From the NCBI GenBank assembly GCA_031771865.1, contig JASISA010000002.1, forward strand, positions 186,001 through 250,000: DNA of 64,000 nucleotides, in the 5' to 3' direction. Both the position numbers and the translations under genes were made by a program. Of the stretch, positions 33,528 to 44,716 are shown in pieces; the first letter of the stretch is position 1, and each line of letters starts with the position of its first letter. The notes under the pieces were generated by a model, which saw nothing but the letters and a program-made list of their open reading frames with translations, did no database searches and had not been told where the DNA came from. The DNA is from Nothophaeocryptopus gaeumannii. Its lineage: Eukaryota > Ascomycota > Dothideomycetes > Mycosphaerellales > Mycosphaerellaceae.

Positions 33528-35529
33528 TTACGGTGTGATACTGCTCAAGTCTTTCCATGGTCGAATTGATGGGAGTGATGGCTTCAAGCTGACAACGTAG
33601 GTCAGGCGGTCGGTGAAGAGATGGCTGAGGACTGCCTGCATCGCGGGCAGAGCTCCGAACACAACGCCACCGACCGGGAAGGTCCCAGCTTCGAAAAGGC
33701 CAAGATACTGGAACACGTTCAATGTGAAGCCGTCGTTCTCAGCCATTTGTTCCAGCATCCCAGCTTCACGCATCTCTTCCTGGCGAAGTCCAACGCATAG
33801 TTTGTGGTAGCGCTCGTAGAGATAGAAGTAGCAGAGCATGGTGCACCAGCCGATCAGACGACAAATGCTGGAGACGTCGAGAGCCCAACGAAAGATTGGA
33901 GGGATCAAGAAACTCGGGTAGACGGCGGTGTAGATCGCAGAACAGATGAGGATGGTCGCCAGATGTTGTGGCAGGAAGTGCGCCTCGAAGAGTCGGTGGA
34001 AGAGGATGTAGAGGTTCCACCAGTGAATGGGTGTTGGTGGCGCGTGCTCGTTGTCGGCGAGATCTGGGATGAGAGACTTGTGAAGACCAGTGCTAGTGTA
34101 GAAAGCAGTCCAATTAGAGCTGCTTTTGTCAGTGTCAGCATCTCACGAATGTCTCAGAGCAACATACTTTGGTGCACTCAATGGGAATTCCTTTTGCCTT
34201 TGTGATAACTGTCGGTGTCTCTTGAACATGGCGGCCGTCTCGCGAAGGGCGAAACCAGTATCCAAAGACCCCCACATGTGTCGGAGAGCTTGCTTATAAC
34301 GAGCTTGGAGACCAGTCAGATAGCCAACAACGCCAGTCTCTCCGCTGCTGACGTTGCATTGACTGGCAGCTGCGTAGACGATTTGTACCTTGAGATTCCC
34401 AGAGAGCGCGAAGAAGCACTTCAGATACATGTGCATGTCCTCGCCGATCGCGCCTGGGTCAGTGTCCCAGCCTCCGACGTGTTCGACCAGAGTCATGGGC
34501 AGCGAATAGACTGATGTCGGAATGCAAACCGAAGATCCATAGTACAAGCTTGAAATACCAGCTCCAGCCCACATGAGGTCTGCTGTCCTCACTGGAAGCG
34601 GGACGTGGTGCAGATTTCGATCGAAGACCAACGGAGGTACATAGATTGTCGTCTCGTTCGCGTCAGGGTGTTCGAGATGCAGACGGGCGATCTGTACAAA
34701 GTAACGCGAAGACAAGTGAGTGTCAGCTATACCAGTGTCAGCAGATGTGAGCTCTTGCAGCGGTGAGCACCCACTTACCATCCATCACCGTCATGAGAAT
34801 GTTCCGCTTCAGGGCTTCTTCGGGATAGTCTTTCATGGCTTGCTTGGCTGCCCATGCCTCGTTACTACTCTTGCCTTGAGCTTCGCCGGGAAGATTCGAA
34901 GGATGAACGGTGTAGCTCATGCGATAGAAGGATTTCTCGAAGGTCTTGACCAGGCTGGCGGCTTTGAATGCAGACTTCTCCTCCTTCTCTTCCATAGCAA
35001 GATAGAGCTGCTGCAAATCAGCTTACAATATGCTCGGGTCGAGTACATCGCTCGCAATTCATGCAAGCTTGACGATGGATTGTATACGCACGTGGTAGCT
35101 CGAACGAGCCTGACCGTGGGATGCCAATACCCTCAAAGTCTCCTCCAGGGTCGCAACTTCCTCCTTGTAGGCGGGCAAGATGATGATGAATAGCGGCACT
35201 GGCTGCAGCATTGTCCCTTTCTCTGTTGCAATCTCTTGCTTGTCGGCCTCGTAGTTGTGCGGTTGCTCCATCACAGCTTTTCTCATTCTCCTCAATAAAT
35301 CGCGGATCGCCCAGCAGACTCTGACCGGGAAGACAATCGACATGATGTGGCAGAAGACACAGTACACCGACAGAATGAGCTGCGGCACCGTTGCATCGCC
35401 GTGGTGTCTTCCATCCTCGCCTTTGCTGCCAAAAGGTTCCACGATGAAGGATAGGATGAGGAGGACGGCCAAAGCAAGGATGGTGAAGGCAGGGATGCAC
35501 CTCGTCGTCCAGACGAACAAGCTCGCCAT
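33528..35529 (-). CDS. Membrane glycosyltransferase, GT2 family
   Basis: Polytopic GT2 enzyme of 607 aa in four exons: 35529..35092, 35010..34779, 34726..34168 and 34122..33528; introns are 81, 52 and 45 bp with consistent phases. Two N-terminal membrane segments (around residues 10-32 and 48-68) precede the catalytic domain, which begins PLFIIILPAYKEEVATLEETL. The metal-binding motif MDADTH is restored across intron 2. GAIGEDMHMYLK gives the ED motif and QARYKQALRHMWG replaces the usual QxxRW. Three or four hydrophobic segments follow. The family builds polysaccharides or glycolipids at membranes; the product here is unknown. The frame extends upstream of the chosen ATG only through a GTG codon. 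Confidence 0.88.
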
Positions 35530-37364
35530 GGTCGGTGGTGCTATACGCGTCTGGGTGGTGTCGGTGAATGAGCTTGTTGGCGGACCTTCAGCAGGTTGAT
35601 CGAAGCATCCGAGGAAGGAATAATGGAATGGACTCACGGGCGGCAGGGTCGACGGGTAGCAGCTGTCGCGCGGTGCAGTAGGCGTAGCACCAACAGCGCG
35701 GCTAAGGGGCGGACTGGAGTGTGCCGCCTGTTCAAAGGTAACAATGCTCGGGAGCTTGTCAAAAAGTTGGAGCCCCAGCGGTCTCCCCACGTGTAGCGGT
35801 CGTCAATGCCAAAGGCTGCAAAAGCTTCGCTTCAGCGGGCGTGTCAGAACTCTGCTCAATGAGTGGCCCGCCGGCAACAGCAGATGACCAGCTCTGGATC
35901 GTGGGTGTGAGTGCGATCAGCAAAATTGTGACAATGCTCAGTTCCGCAGCATACACAACACTGTCCGATGTCGACGGGGATGCAGCATTTTGATGGCGTT
36001 CGCGGATGCTGCTTGATCGCCAACTTGCGGCACGCTTGGCTTACATTCGGCGCCAAGACCAATGAGAGACGACGAGAATGTCCTCGGCGACGCGTCCTCG
36101 TATCGGCTGCTTTCCCTCCCAGTCTTGGGATGGAAATGCGCAGTTATGTGCTCCTGTCACGGCTTGTCAAGCGGAATGCTGTGGCAGGCAGAGGTTGTTC
36201 GGTGTGCTCTCGTACAGTTCATCGTATCGGCTAGTTGCTCGACGCCGCGCCAAAGGGGTGTCATGGCATCGTACGGAACTAGCCCGTGGCCGGCATCCTC
36301 CTGGCGCGGTCGCGTTGAAGGAGCGAGAAAGACTTGCACCGCCGCCTCCCGCAAGCTGAAGTTTGGATTGTATGTCTGTACAAGAAGCCTGCTGTGAGAG
36401 ACCACGACTCCCTTCTCTAAGTTCCCTGGCCGAATTGTGTGGGGGGCTGTGGAGAGCGAGGGGTAGTCGAGATAACACCAGCCGTCTTGCTATATGTTCG
36501 AGATGTTGCCTGTAACGATAAAGGTATGCTGTATGTTGTCGCGTGATGTGTGAAAGGAGACAAGATTCAAGAAGTGAACATGCAGCTCGGGGTGCTCAAA
36601 CTACAGTTCCATGGCGCAATCCTACGTACGCAAGCTGTTCCTGGCTTCAGCACAACCCATCGGTGGGCGGCTACGTATACGAAGACGTCGAGGGGAGAAG
36701 GAAAATCAAAGAGACCATGGACGACTCATAAGCATACCATAAGCATACGGCGGTATATATACTCGCTCCAGCCTTCGGACACTGTTGTTCCCAGTTCCGA
36801 AGGCACAAGCTGGAGGGCCTGGGCAAAGAACACTTCAGGATACGAGTGCAATGCCGGGCATGCTGGGTTCGCGCGTGTGAGAGCCTGGTTGAACATGGCT
36901 GAAACAGAGGAGGAAGGCGTGATTGCTCAGAAGCACAGAGATGCTTGCGGGCTTTGAATATTGTCGTCCGCTTTCGATCTCGTCAACTCGTCCGCGCAGG
37001 CCTTGTTTGGTCCGACTGCATGCGGCAACGAGAGATGGGGATGCAGCAAAGGACAGGCCGGGTCGAGAGCAGTCGGGTGGGCGTTTCGCTCTGCGCTTAC
37101 CTTGAGATCGAATTCACAAGATTACAACGCTTCCATAATCGTCAAAGATGTGTATCTAGAAGACGGCATTGTTGTCTCAAGTCATGGGCGGAATCGTTGT
37201 CGCGTGAGAGCTGCAGCTGGTTTCTGGGGCAGCTGTGGCGCCTGGCTATCGATCGCATGACGTGTTTGCCAGCTCGTACCTCGCAGCCTGGAGCTCCCCA
37301 ACCTCTCCCATCTCCCATCGAACCTTCATCTCTACCATCACCAACTTCCATCACAACCGCAATC
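35530..37364. other. Intergenic, about 1.8 kb, no gene recognised
   Basis: It lies between two divergent genes. Several overlapping frames of 60-165 codons exist, but none has domain features. The last about 100 bp, rich in CT/CA tracts, fit the leader of the aspartic protease. Confidence 0.4.
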
Positions 37365-38674
37365 ATGAAGGGCAGCACTCTCTTTACCTCCGCTCTGGCG
37401 GCTGGCACCGCTCAGGCGGGCGTCCACAAGATGAAGTGAGCTCCGTATACCCCAGCGCTGCCGCGCTCGAGATGCTGACGAGATGTCATGTAGACTCCAT
37501 AAGGTCCCCCTGTCAGAACAGCTCGTTCGTATTATCCAATGCTGTATTGTCGCGTGATGAGATACTTACCAGTCGATAGGAGGGCTTCGACATGGAGACC
37601 CAGGTCAAGCACCTTGGTCAGAAGTACATGGGCGTTCGTCCCCAGAATCGCCTCAACGAGATGTTCAAGGAGACATCCTACAGGCCCGAATCCGGTCACC
37701 CAGTCGCCGTTGATAACTTCCTGAACGCCCAATACTTCAGCCAGATTGCCATCGGCACGCCGCCACAAGAGTTCAAGGTTGTTTTGGATACGGGCAGCTC
37801 CAACTTGTGGGTGCCTAGCCAGGACTGCGGCAGCATTGCATGCTACCTGCACACCAAGTACGACCACGGCGATTCCAGCACATACACGAAGAACGGCTCC
37901 GACTTCGCCATCCGATATGGATCTGGCAGCCTTGAGGGCTATGTCAGCAAGGATACGGTTCAGATTGGTGACTTGAAGATCAAGGATCAGCTGTTTGCTG
38001 AGGCAACCTCCGAGCCAGGTCTTGCCTTCGCCTTTGGACGCTTCGACGGTATCCTGGGTCTCGGATATGACACCATCTCCGTCAACGGTATTCCACCGCC
38101 ATTCTACAGCATGATTGATCAGGGTTTGTTGGACGAGCCCGTCTTCGGCTTCTACCTCAGCGACACCAGCAAGGGCGATGAGTCTGAGGCCATCTTTGGT
38201 GGCATCGATGACAGCCACTACTCTGGCAAGATGACCAAGATCCCTCTTCGCCGCAAGGCATACTGGGAGGTCGACCTTGACGCCATCACCTTTGGCGACC
38301 AGACTGCCGAGATTGATTCCACTGGTGCCATCCTCGACACTGGCACATCTCTCATTGCTCTTCCCAGCACTCTTGCTGAGCTCTTGAACAAGGAGATCGG
38401 TGCGAAGAAGTCCTACAATGGTCAATACACTGTTGAGTGCGACAAGCGCGATTCCCTCCCCGACCTTACCTTCACTCTTACTGGCCACAACTTCACCATC
38501 GGCCCATACGACTATATCCTTGAGGTCCAGGGCAGCTGCATCAGTGCCTTCATGGGCTTTGACATTCCAGAGCCAGCCGGTCCTCTTGCCATTCTTGGTG
38601 ATGCGTTCTTAAGGCGGTGGTACTCTGTCTATGACCTCGGCAACAACGCCGTCGGTCTTGCCAAGGCGAAATAA
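37365..38674 (+). CDS. PEP4: Vacuolar aspartic protease (proteinase A)
   Basis: Pepsin-family vacuolar endopeptidase that activates other vacuolar hydrolases. It has 398 aa in three exons: 37365..37435, a 31-bp exon 37494..37524, and 37580..38674. The N-terminus MKGSTLFTSALAAGTAQA is a signal peptide. The propeptide (VHKMKLHKVPLSEQLEGF) is restored only with the micro-exon. Both catalytic motifs are present: VLDTGSSNLWVP (about residue 104) and ILDTGTSLIALPS (about 287). Flap Tyr is in RYGSGS. Two pairs of cysteines and an NFT glycosylation site match yeast and Aspergillus orthologues. The second intron uses a GTTCGT donor, weaker than usual but forced by the frame. Confidence 0.96.
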
Positions 38675-39781
38675 ATCAACACGACGAATGTACGATGGTA
38701 GTGGACGTGGGCCAGCGAACATGGCTCAGCAGAAGGAGCATATGGAACACGGTCTGCCGCCAAGAGACCTGGAGTGGATCTGATCAGAATTGTACCTAGT
38801 AAGGTGGAGCACAGCCTCATGCGAGGATGCATGTCTCTCATAGTGTTATGTACTCTTTATGCGATATACTTGCACCTAGTTGGAGCTCTCAGTTCTCTTA
38901 GACCTCCACGTGCGCACCGTGGCAGAAGCTTCCAATGATTAGGAGCCGGACCAAACTCGCGATGGGTTTTGAAGAAAATGACCGTGGTTGGTTTAGGTTG
39001 CGGCTGATTGGAAGGAACCTCTCGCCTCGCGTGCATAAGGTAGGTACTTATGGCATGACCCGGTCATTGCCGAAAGTTGAACTCGTGATGAATCGTTCCA
39101 GATCTTTGCTCCATCATGGGAAGGAGATCGCTTCGACGGACGATGATTATCTTATCTGCCGCACACGTAAGAGATACTTTGCGCTATGTATATGCTGTAG
39201 CATCGTGACTGTGCAGAAGCAGGTAGCTCGTCGCGGTACCTGTCCTGTTGGGTTCCACTCGCTTTTGAGCTGTCACATGCTCCAGGCTGGGAATCCTTGT
39301 ACGGTTATCCCGAAGATACGCCATGATCTGCCATCATTGTTGTCGATCACCTCACTTCAATTCGCGACCTTGTCTTCACCCCACACATCACCACGCGACC
39401 TGAGAACACACCTCAACCTTCACAACAATATTCACCCCCATCCGACCAGCTTTTAGGCAGCGCTTGGTGCCTGGAAATGGATCCGATGCGCCAAGATGTG
39501 GCCGAGATTCACCGGTAACAAACAGTCCAGTCGTGGGTCCAGTTTGATCGCTCAGCTCTAGCAAACTATTGAGCAGAAGCTTGCGAGGGACGAAGAGACT
39601 GAGAAGCAATCTGAGCTTGTTTTATCATTCAAGTGAGCGCCCGAGGGGCATCACAGGCTTTCCAGCGTGACTTGGACCGCGTGTGAGACATTTTAGTGCC
39701 GGGTGACCGCAGCTCATTCACTCTACACACTTTGACCACGCAACTTCACTTCGAGTCCGACAGCTGCAATTCCCACCCACT
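38675..39781. other. Intergenic, about 1.1 kb, no gene recognised
   Basis: It holds the 3' UTR of the protease and the promoter of the sterol glucosyltransferase. A 173-codon plus-strand frame (38935..39456) has no recognisable features. Confidence 0.4.
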
Positions 39782-42700
39782 ATGGCGTCAATCAGCGCCT
39801 CGCAGCCGTTGCCGAAATCATCGCGGAAAACCAATCATCACGACCGCACGACTTCAACTACATCCACTTCGCAGAATCGCAAGACCGCAAGAGTTCGAAC
39901 CAGCGATAACACGACGATGGCCCTACCCGCTCGGTTTCAGAACGTCGATGACGAGGATGACGGCGTCAACGACGGCACAGGTGTGGGAACAGGACATGCT
40001 TTTGTACAGCAGTCCATGTACGGTTTGCTTGCTGCAACCTCGAAATCAGAGCTACCGACGACGCTTGGCCAGCAGAGTGCGACTGAGAGCGAAGAAGAGG
40101 AGGATTCGCCGCAAGAGCAACGTACGAAAGATCATGCTGCTGCCCAGGACGCAAAGGGTTTGTCAAAAGACTCGCAACACAGCCAACAACGCCAGAGCAA
40201 GGAAGCGGACAAAAGCTCGAATAGTGGCACTGAGAAGCGGCAGCGAGGGAAACTGAACGACGAGAAGCTGGTGAAATTGTTCCTCAGGCCCGCACGCGAT
40301 CGCCCAGATTCGCAAGAGCAGGACTCTATGAGCCAAAGTCAATTTCTGCCACCACGTGAAAAGGAACCTGTTCCAGAGCGGCCGGAATCCGTACAGCCCG
40401 GCACACCCATCCTGGATCGAAAGCTTCAAGCGATGGTCAAAGCAGAGCTGGAATCATCGACAACTTCAGTAAGCAGTCGACGAAGCCGAGAAGAACGACC
40501 AAAGGCATCCTCGGATAAGAAGAAAGACACGCCTTCTCTTCCTCAAGTCGTGGCAAACATCTTCCAATTCCCGGAGCCCGAAGAGGTCGTTTGTGAATAT
40601 CCTTGCTGGTACCTTCAGAATGTCCTTCTCCAGGGTAGCATGTACATCACGAACAAGCATGTCTGCTTCTACGCCTATCTGCCCAAGAAGGCTGGCACGA
40701 CTACCAAGACAGGCCATATCGCGAAGCTGGGAAAGCACAGCTACCGATATCGCCGATACTGGTTTGTCCTTAGGGGTGATACTTTCTCTTACTACAACAA
40801 AGCTTCAGAGCCGTACTCTCCGCTTGGTCTAGTCGATTTGCGATTTGCAATCTCTGCCAACCTCGCTACAGAAAAGAGAGAAGATACGACAGACTTCACG
40901 ATCACGACAGCCGACAGAGTGTACCAATACCGTGCTGAGACGGATAGCCAAGCCAAGGAGTGGGTCAAACAGCTTCAGAAAGTCATCTTTAGAAGCCACA
41001 ATGATGGCGATGCTCTCAAGATTGTGCTACCGATCAAGAACGTTCTCGACGTGGAACGTGCAACGATGATTGAATTTATGGAGACGGTGAAGGTCCGCGT
41101 CATTGAAGATGAAGAGACTTTCGCTGTTGACGAGTACTTCTTCAACTTCGTCAAGTTTGGGAAGGAAGCGATCAGCGTCTTGAACGACTTGACACGAGAG
41201 AGTAACGAGAAGAGGGCCCGCGCAGGTGAAGCTTTGAGTCCGCTCCGACAAGCAGCTTCTCCAGCGAGTCGACCGCTGTTCGGCGCTGTTTCTGGGAGCC
41301 AGCAACATCGACTTTCCGAGAGTGCCCGTGCTGCACTCTCGCCTCACTGTTCCACGAAGCGCTCAAGTACTCACCGGAGCGGAGAAGATCAAGGGTCGAG
41401 CAACGACGGTTCCAGGCGCACAAGCTCCGACGTAGAGGCCGCGGGTCTTGGCAACGGCCGAGGGCGAGCAAATACAAGTTCACCTGTGTCACGTTCCATC
41501 CAAGAATCCAGTGAGAGCCTCGTTACATCGTCAGAGCACCCTGAGTCATCCATGGATGATTCCGATGTCGCTGCCGACATGTCCGCAAGCCAGATGCTAA
41601 CAGGCGACAACGTGTTTCGAGGTCCGACACTTAGGATGCCGCAGCCTCGACGTACAACACCCGGAGGTGCCGCTCAAGACTTGCTGCGAAAGGGATCTCG
41701 CAGCTCATCGCCATCTTCCAGTCAAGAGCGCCTGCCGATACGAGGTCAAGCGCCTTCACGACAGCCGACCGACAACAACACTCGCAGCAAACGGCCTGGC
41801 TCTCAGCGAACCAACAGCGGCGACTCTGGTCGCACTGCGGAGGCCTCAAGTAATCAGGCACAGCCCACCAATGCATCCGCACCAAGGCTCATTCGCGGCA
41901 TCTCAGCACCTTTTCAGCAGGCCATGTCAGTGGCTGGCATGGTGCGTACGTCCAGTGCACGTATGGGCTCGTACTTGAGCAGTAGCCCCGGGAACTACAT
42001 TGGCAAATGGTCAGAAGCTGTATCTGGAGGGAAACGACACTATACCGAGGTGGAGGGGTTGGCTCCAGACGACAGTAGCAAGTCCGCCGAACAGGAAATG
42101 GACGTCGCAGAGCACGAGCGCAGCTTTCGCGAACACTTCGGCCTACCAGAGAGCGAGAAGCTGATCTCTGTCTACTTCTGCTGGCTTCATCGAACACTAC
42201 CCCTCTACGGCAAGATCTACATGGGCAGTAGCCGTTTCTGCTTCCGAAGCTTGCTCTACGGGACAAAGACCAAGATCGTCATTCCCTACAGAGAGATTGA
42301 GACAGTCAACAAGCAGCATGGCTACAAGTGGGGCTATCCCGGCATGGTTCTCTCGATCAAGGGTCACGAAGAGCTGTTCTTCGACTTTGGAGAGAAAGAC
42401 TTGCGAGATGACTGCACAGTGACCACGCTGCGCAATATCGAGGCCATTTTTGGCACTCCTGCCAAGTCCGTACTACTGACTGAACAAGAACAACAGGATG
42501 CCAATTTTGCCGCCGCCGAGAACGAGCTATTACGTGCTGCTAGGAGGGACGTATACACTGACATTGATACAGACCTTCCTCAGGATCTCTCTGCGACAGT
42601 CGTCTTCGACGATCACGGTGCCGAAGTGCTGCACTTCAAGCCGAAGAAGTCACTGCGGATCACTTGCCTCACGATCGGCTCGCGAGGAGACGTGCAGCCG

Positions 42701-44149
42701 TACATTGCCCTCTGCAAAGGTCTAATTGCCGAGGGTCACAAGCCGAGGATTGCAACACACGAGGAGTTTCGGCCTTGGGTTGAGAGGCACGGCATTGGAT
42801 TTGCACCAATCGCGGGGAATCCTGCCGAACTAATGAGGATATGTGTCGATAACGGTATGTTCACGCCTGCGTTCTTCCTGGAGGCCAACGCGAAGTTCCG
42901 CGGCTGGCTTGATGGGCTGCTTGACACAGCTTGGAAAGGACTCCAAGGATCCGATGTACTCGTCGAGAGCCCGTCAGCAATGTGCGGTATTCATATTGCG
43001 GAGGCCCTTGGCATACCCTACTTCCGCGCTTTTACCATGCCTTGGTCGAGAACTCGGGCGTACCCACATGCCTTCGCACCTCAAGGGAAGGGTGTCAAGA
43101 CAGGCGGAGGTTGGAACTACATCACCTACACGGCTTTCGACACTATGTTCTGGTTCGCTATCGCTGGACAAGTCAATCGCTGGCGTGTCAAGCAGTTGGG
43201 TATACGACCGACGACTCTGGATAGATTACAGCAGAACAAGGTCCCGTTTCTGTATAATTTCTCACCAAACGTGGTGCACCGACCATTGGACTTCGCCGAT
43301 TGGATCAGAGTCACCGGATACTGGTTCTTGGACGAGGGTGACGGCTACGAACCACCTAAGGACTTGGCCGCATTTATTAAGAAGGCCCGAGATGACAACC
43401 AGAAGCTCGTCTACATCGGCTTCGGATCCGTCACCGTCGCGGACTCTCGGCAGCTCACACAGCAGATAGTGGACGCTGTGCTCAACGCTGATGTGCGATG
43501 TATTCTGTCGAAAGGCTGGTCTGATCGCTTCGAAACCCCTGCCCAGGCTGCACTTCCGGAGATCGTCCTTCCCAGCTGCATTCACAAGATCAGCGCCGCT
43601 CCTCATGACTGGCTGTTCAAGCAAGTCGACGCTGTTGTTCACCACGGAGGCGCTGGCACTACCGGCGCATCGCTTCGTGCAGGCAAGCCGACCATCATCA
43701 AACCCTTCTTTGGTGATCAGTTCTTCTTTGCCGGTCGTGTCGATACCCTGGGCGTTGGTATTCACCTGGAGAAACTCACTGAGGGCATACTTGGCAAAGC
43801 ACTCTGGATCGCCACTCATGATGCTCGCATGCAGAAGAAAGCGCGCCTTCTTGGCGAGACGATTCGATCCGAGAATGGCGTGAAGACTGCCATCGATGCC
43901 CTCTATCGCGATATGGATTACGCTAAGAGCTTGATCAAGAGGCGACCTGAGACAAGTAAGAAGGCAGCGGTCACGGATTCCGATGGCACTGTGGAGGATA
44001 CACCTGTGGGATTGGTGGAGCCAGACCCGAATGAGGAAACGGAGGAGAATTGGACGTTTATTGAGAAGGAGGGAGATGCTGCAGTGGCAGCTAGATCGAG
44101 TGCTTTTGGGGCGTTGGCGCAGAACTTGACTGGAGGGTTCCTTCGATGA
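39782..44149 (+). CDS. ATG26: Sterol 3-beta-glucosyltransferase, Atg26/Ugt51 type
   Basis: Transfers glucose from UDP-glucose to ergosterol; in some fungi it is needed for pexophagy and host invasion. A single 4368-bp exon encodes 1455 aa. The order is: low-complexity acidic N-terminus, GRAM domain (about 258-300, PCWYLQNVLLQGSMYIT), PH domain (about 315-405, GHIAKLGKHSYRYRRYWFVL), Ser-rich linker, second GRAM (about 777-840, FCWLHRTLPLYGKIYMG), and GT1 catalytic domain from about 957 (TIGSRGDVQPYIALCKGL). The nucleotide-sugar signature HHGGAGTTGASLRAG lies near 1286. This domain order is unique to Atg26 orthologues. Length exceeds that of yeast Ugt51 (1198 aa) mainly in the disordered linkers. 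Confidence 0.97.
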   Translation: MASISASQPLPKSSRKTNHHDRTTSTTSTSQNRKTARVRTSDNTTMALPARFQNVDDEDDGVNDGTGVGTGHAFVQQSMYGLLAATSKSELPTTLGQQSATESEEEEDSPQEQRTKDHAAAQDAKGLSKDSQHSQQRQSKEADKSSNSGTEKRQRGKLNDEKLVKLFLRPARDRPDSQEQDSMSQSQFLPPREKEPVPERPESVQPGTPILDRKLQAMVKAELESSTTSVSSRRSREERPKASSDKKKDTPSLPQVVANIFQFPEPEEVVCEYPCWYLQNVLLQGSMYITNKHVCFYAYLPKKAGTTTKTGHIAKLGKHSYRYRRYWFVLRGDTFSYYNKASEPYSPLGLVDLRFAISANLATEKREDTTDFTITTADRVYQYRAETDSQAKEWVKQLQKVIFRSHNDGDALKIVLPIKNVLDVERATMIEFMETVKVRVIEDEETFAVDEYFFNFVKFGKEAISVLNDLTRESNEKRARAGEALSPLRQAASPASRPLFGAVSGSQQHRLSESARAALSPHCSTKRSSTHRSGEDQGSSNDGSRRTSSDVEAAGLGNGRGRANTSSPVSRSIQESSESLVTSSEHPESSMDDSDVAADMSASQMLTGDNVFRGPTLRMPQPRRTTPGGAAQDLLRKGSRSSSPSSSQERLPIRGQAPSRQPTDNNTRSKRPGSQRTNSGDSGRTAEASSNQAQPTNASAPRLIRGISAPFQQAMSVAGMVRTSSARMGSYLSSSPGNYIGKWSEAVSGGKRHYTEVEGLAPDDSSKSAEQEMDVAEHERSFREHFGLPESEKLISVYFCWLHRTLPLYGKIYMGSSRFCFRSLLYGTKTKIVIPYREIETVNKQHGYKWGYPGMVLSIKGHEELFFDFGEKDLRDDCTVTTLRNIEAIFGTPAKSVLLTEQEQQDANFAAAENELLRAARRDVYTDIDTDLPQDLSATVVFDDHGAEVLHFKPKKSLRITCLTIGSRGDVQPYIALCKGLIAEGHKPRIATHEEFRPWVERHGIGFAPIAGNPAELMRICVDNGMFTPAFFLEANAKFRGWLDGLLDTAWKGLQGSDVLVESPSAMCGIHIAEALGIPYFRAFTMPWSRTRAYPHAFAPQGKGVKTGGGWNYITYTAFDTMFWFAIAGQVNRWRVKQLGIRPTTLDRLQQNKVPFLYNFSPNVVHRPLDFADWIRVTGYWFLDEGDGYEPPKDLAAFIKKARDDNQKLVYIGFGSVTVADSRQLTQQIVDAVLNADVRCILSKGWSDRFETPAQAALPEIVLPSCIHKISAAPHDWLFKQVDAVVHHGGAGTTGASLRAGKPTIIKPFFGDQFFFAGRVDTLGVGIHLEKLTEGILGKALWIATHDARMQKKARLLGETIRSENGVKTAIDALYRDMDYAKSLIKRRPETSKKAAVTDSDGTVEDTPVGLVEPDPNEETEENWTFIEKEGDAAVAARSSAFGALAQNLTGGFLR

Positions 44150-44716
44150 GGAGGACCCGAGAGAGGAAAGAGAAGGACGAGCCTCGAAACAGGAACGAGC
44201 ATGATACGACTAGAGGAAATTGCGTTGGGGCGAACGGGCTGCGACGAACTAGAATGGATGGGACAGGCTCGTTGACGCATTTCGGTCGGAGCCTTTTAGC
44301 GAGGCGTTTCTCTGGATAATGAGACTTTCGACTCTGATGATCATGGAGTCTGCTTTTGCTCCTAAAGAATGATGATAATGATACTACGGCAGTTCTGAGT
44401 ATGAGCATGACCCGACTTTTCCAACGACATTTGCGCGTATTTGTCACGTGCTCTGCCTAAACTCTAAATCCTGCACTCACATTCTCTAGGCAGCTTCGCC
44501 CGCTTCGGCCATCCATCTCCATCAACACACGCCAGTGCTGCCTCTACTGAGCGGAACATGGCGCTTGGTCTTACACGTCTCCAGACAGCTCGAGCTACTT
44601 AAGACTTGTCGGCTCCTCAAGGCGAGTATAGCACTTCCAACTTCAATTCCTTGACCATCCCTCTACAAAGCTTCATCTCTTTTGCTCTTCATCATCTCAC
44701 TGAGCCTTGGGCCAAG
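44150..44716. other. Intergenic, no gene recognised
   Basis: This lies between two plus-strand genes. CT-rich tracts before 44717 are compatible with a leader. The next frame opens upstream at a TTG that I discount. Confidence 0.4.
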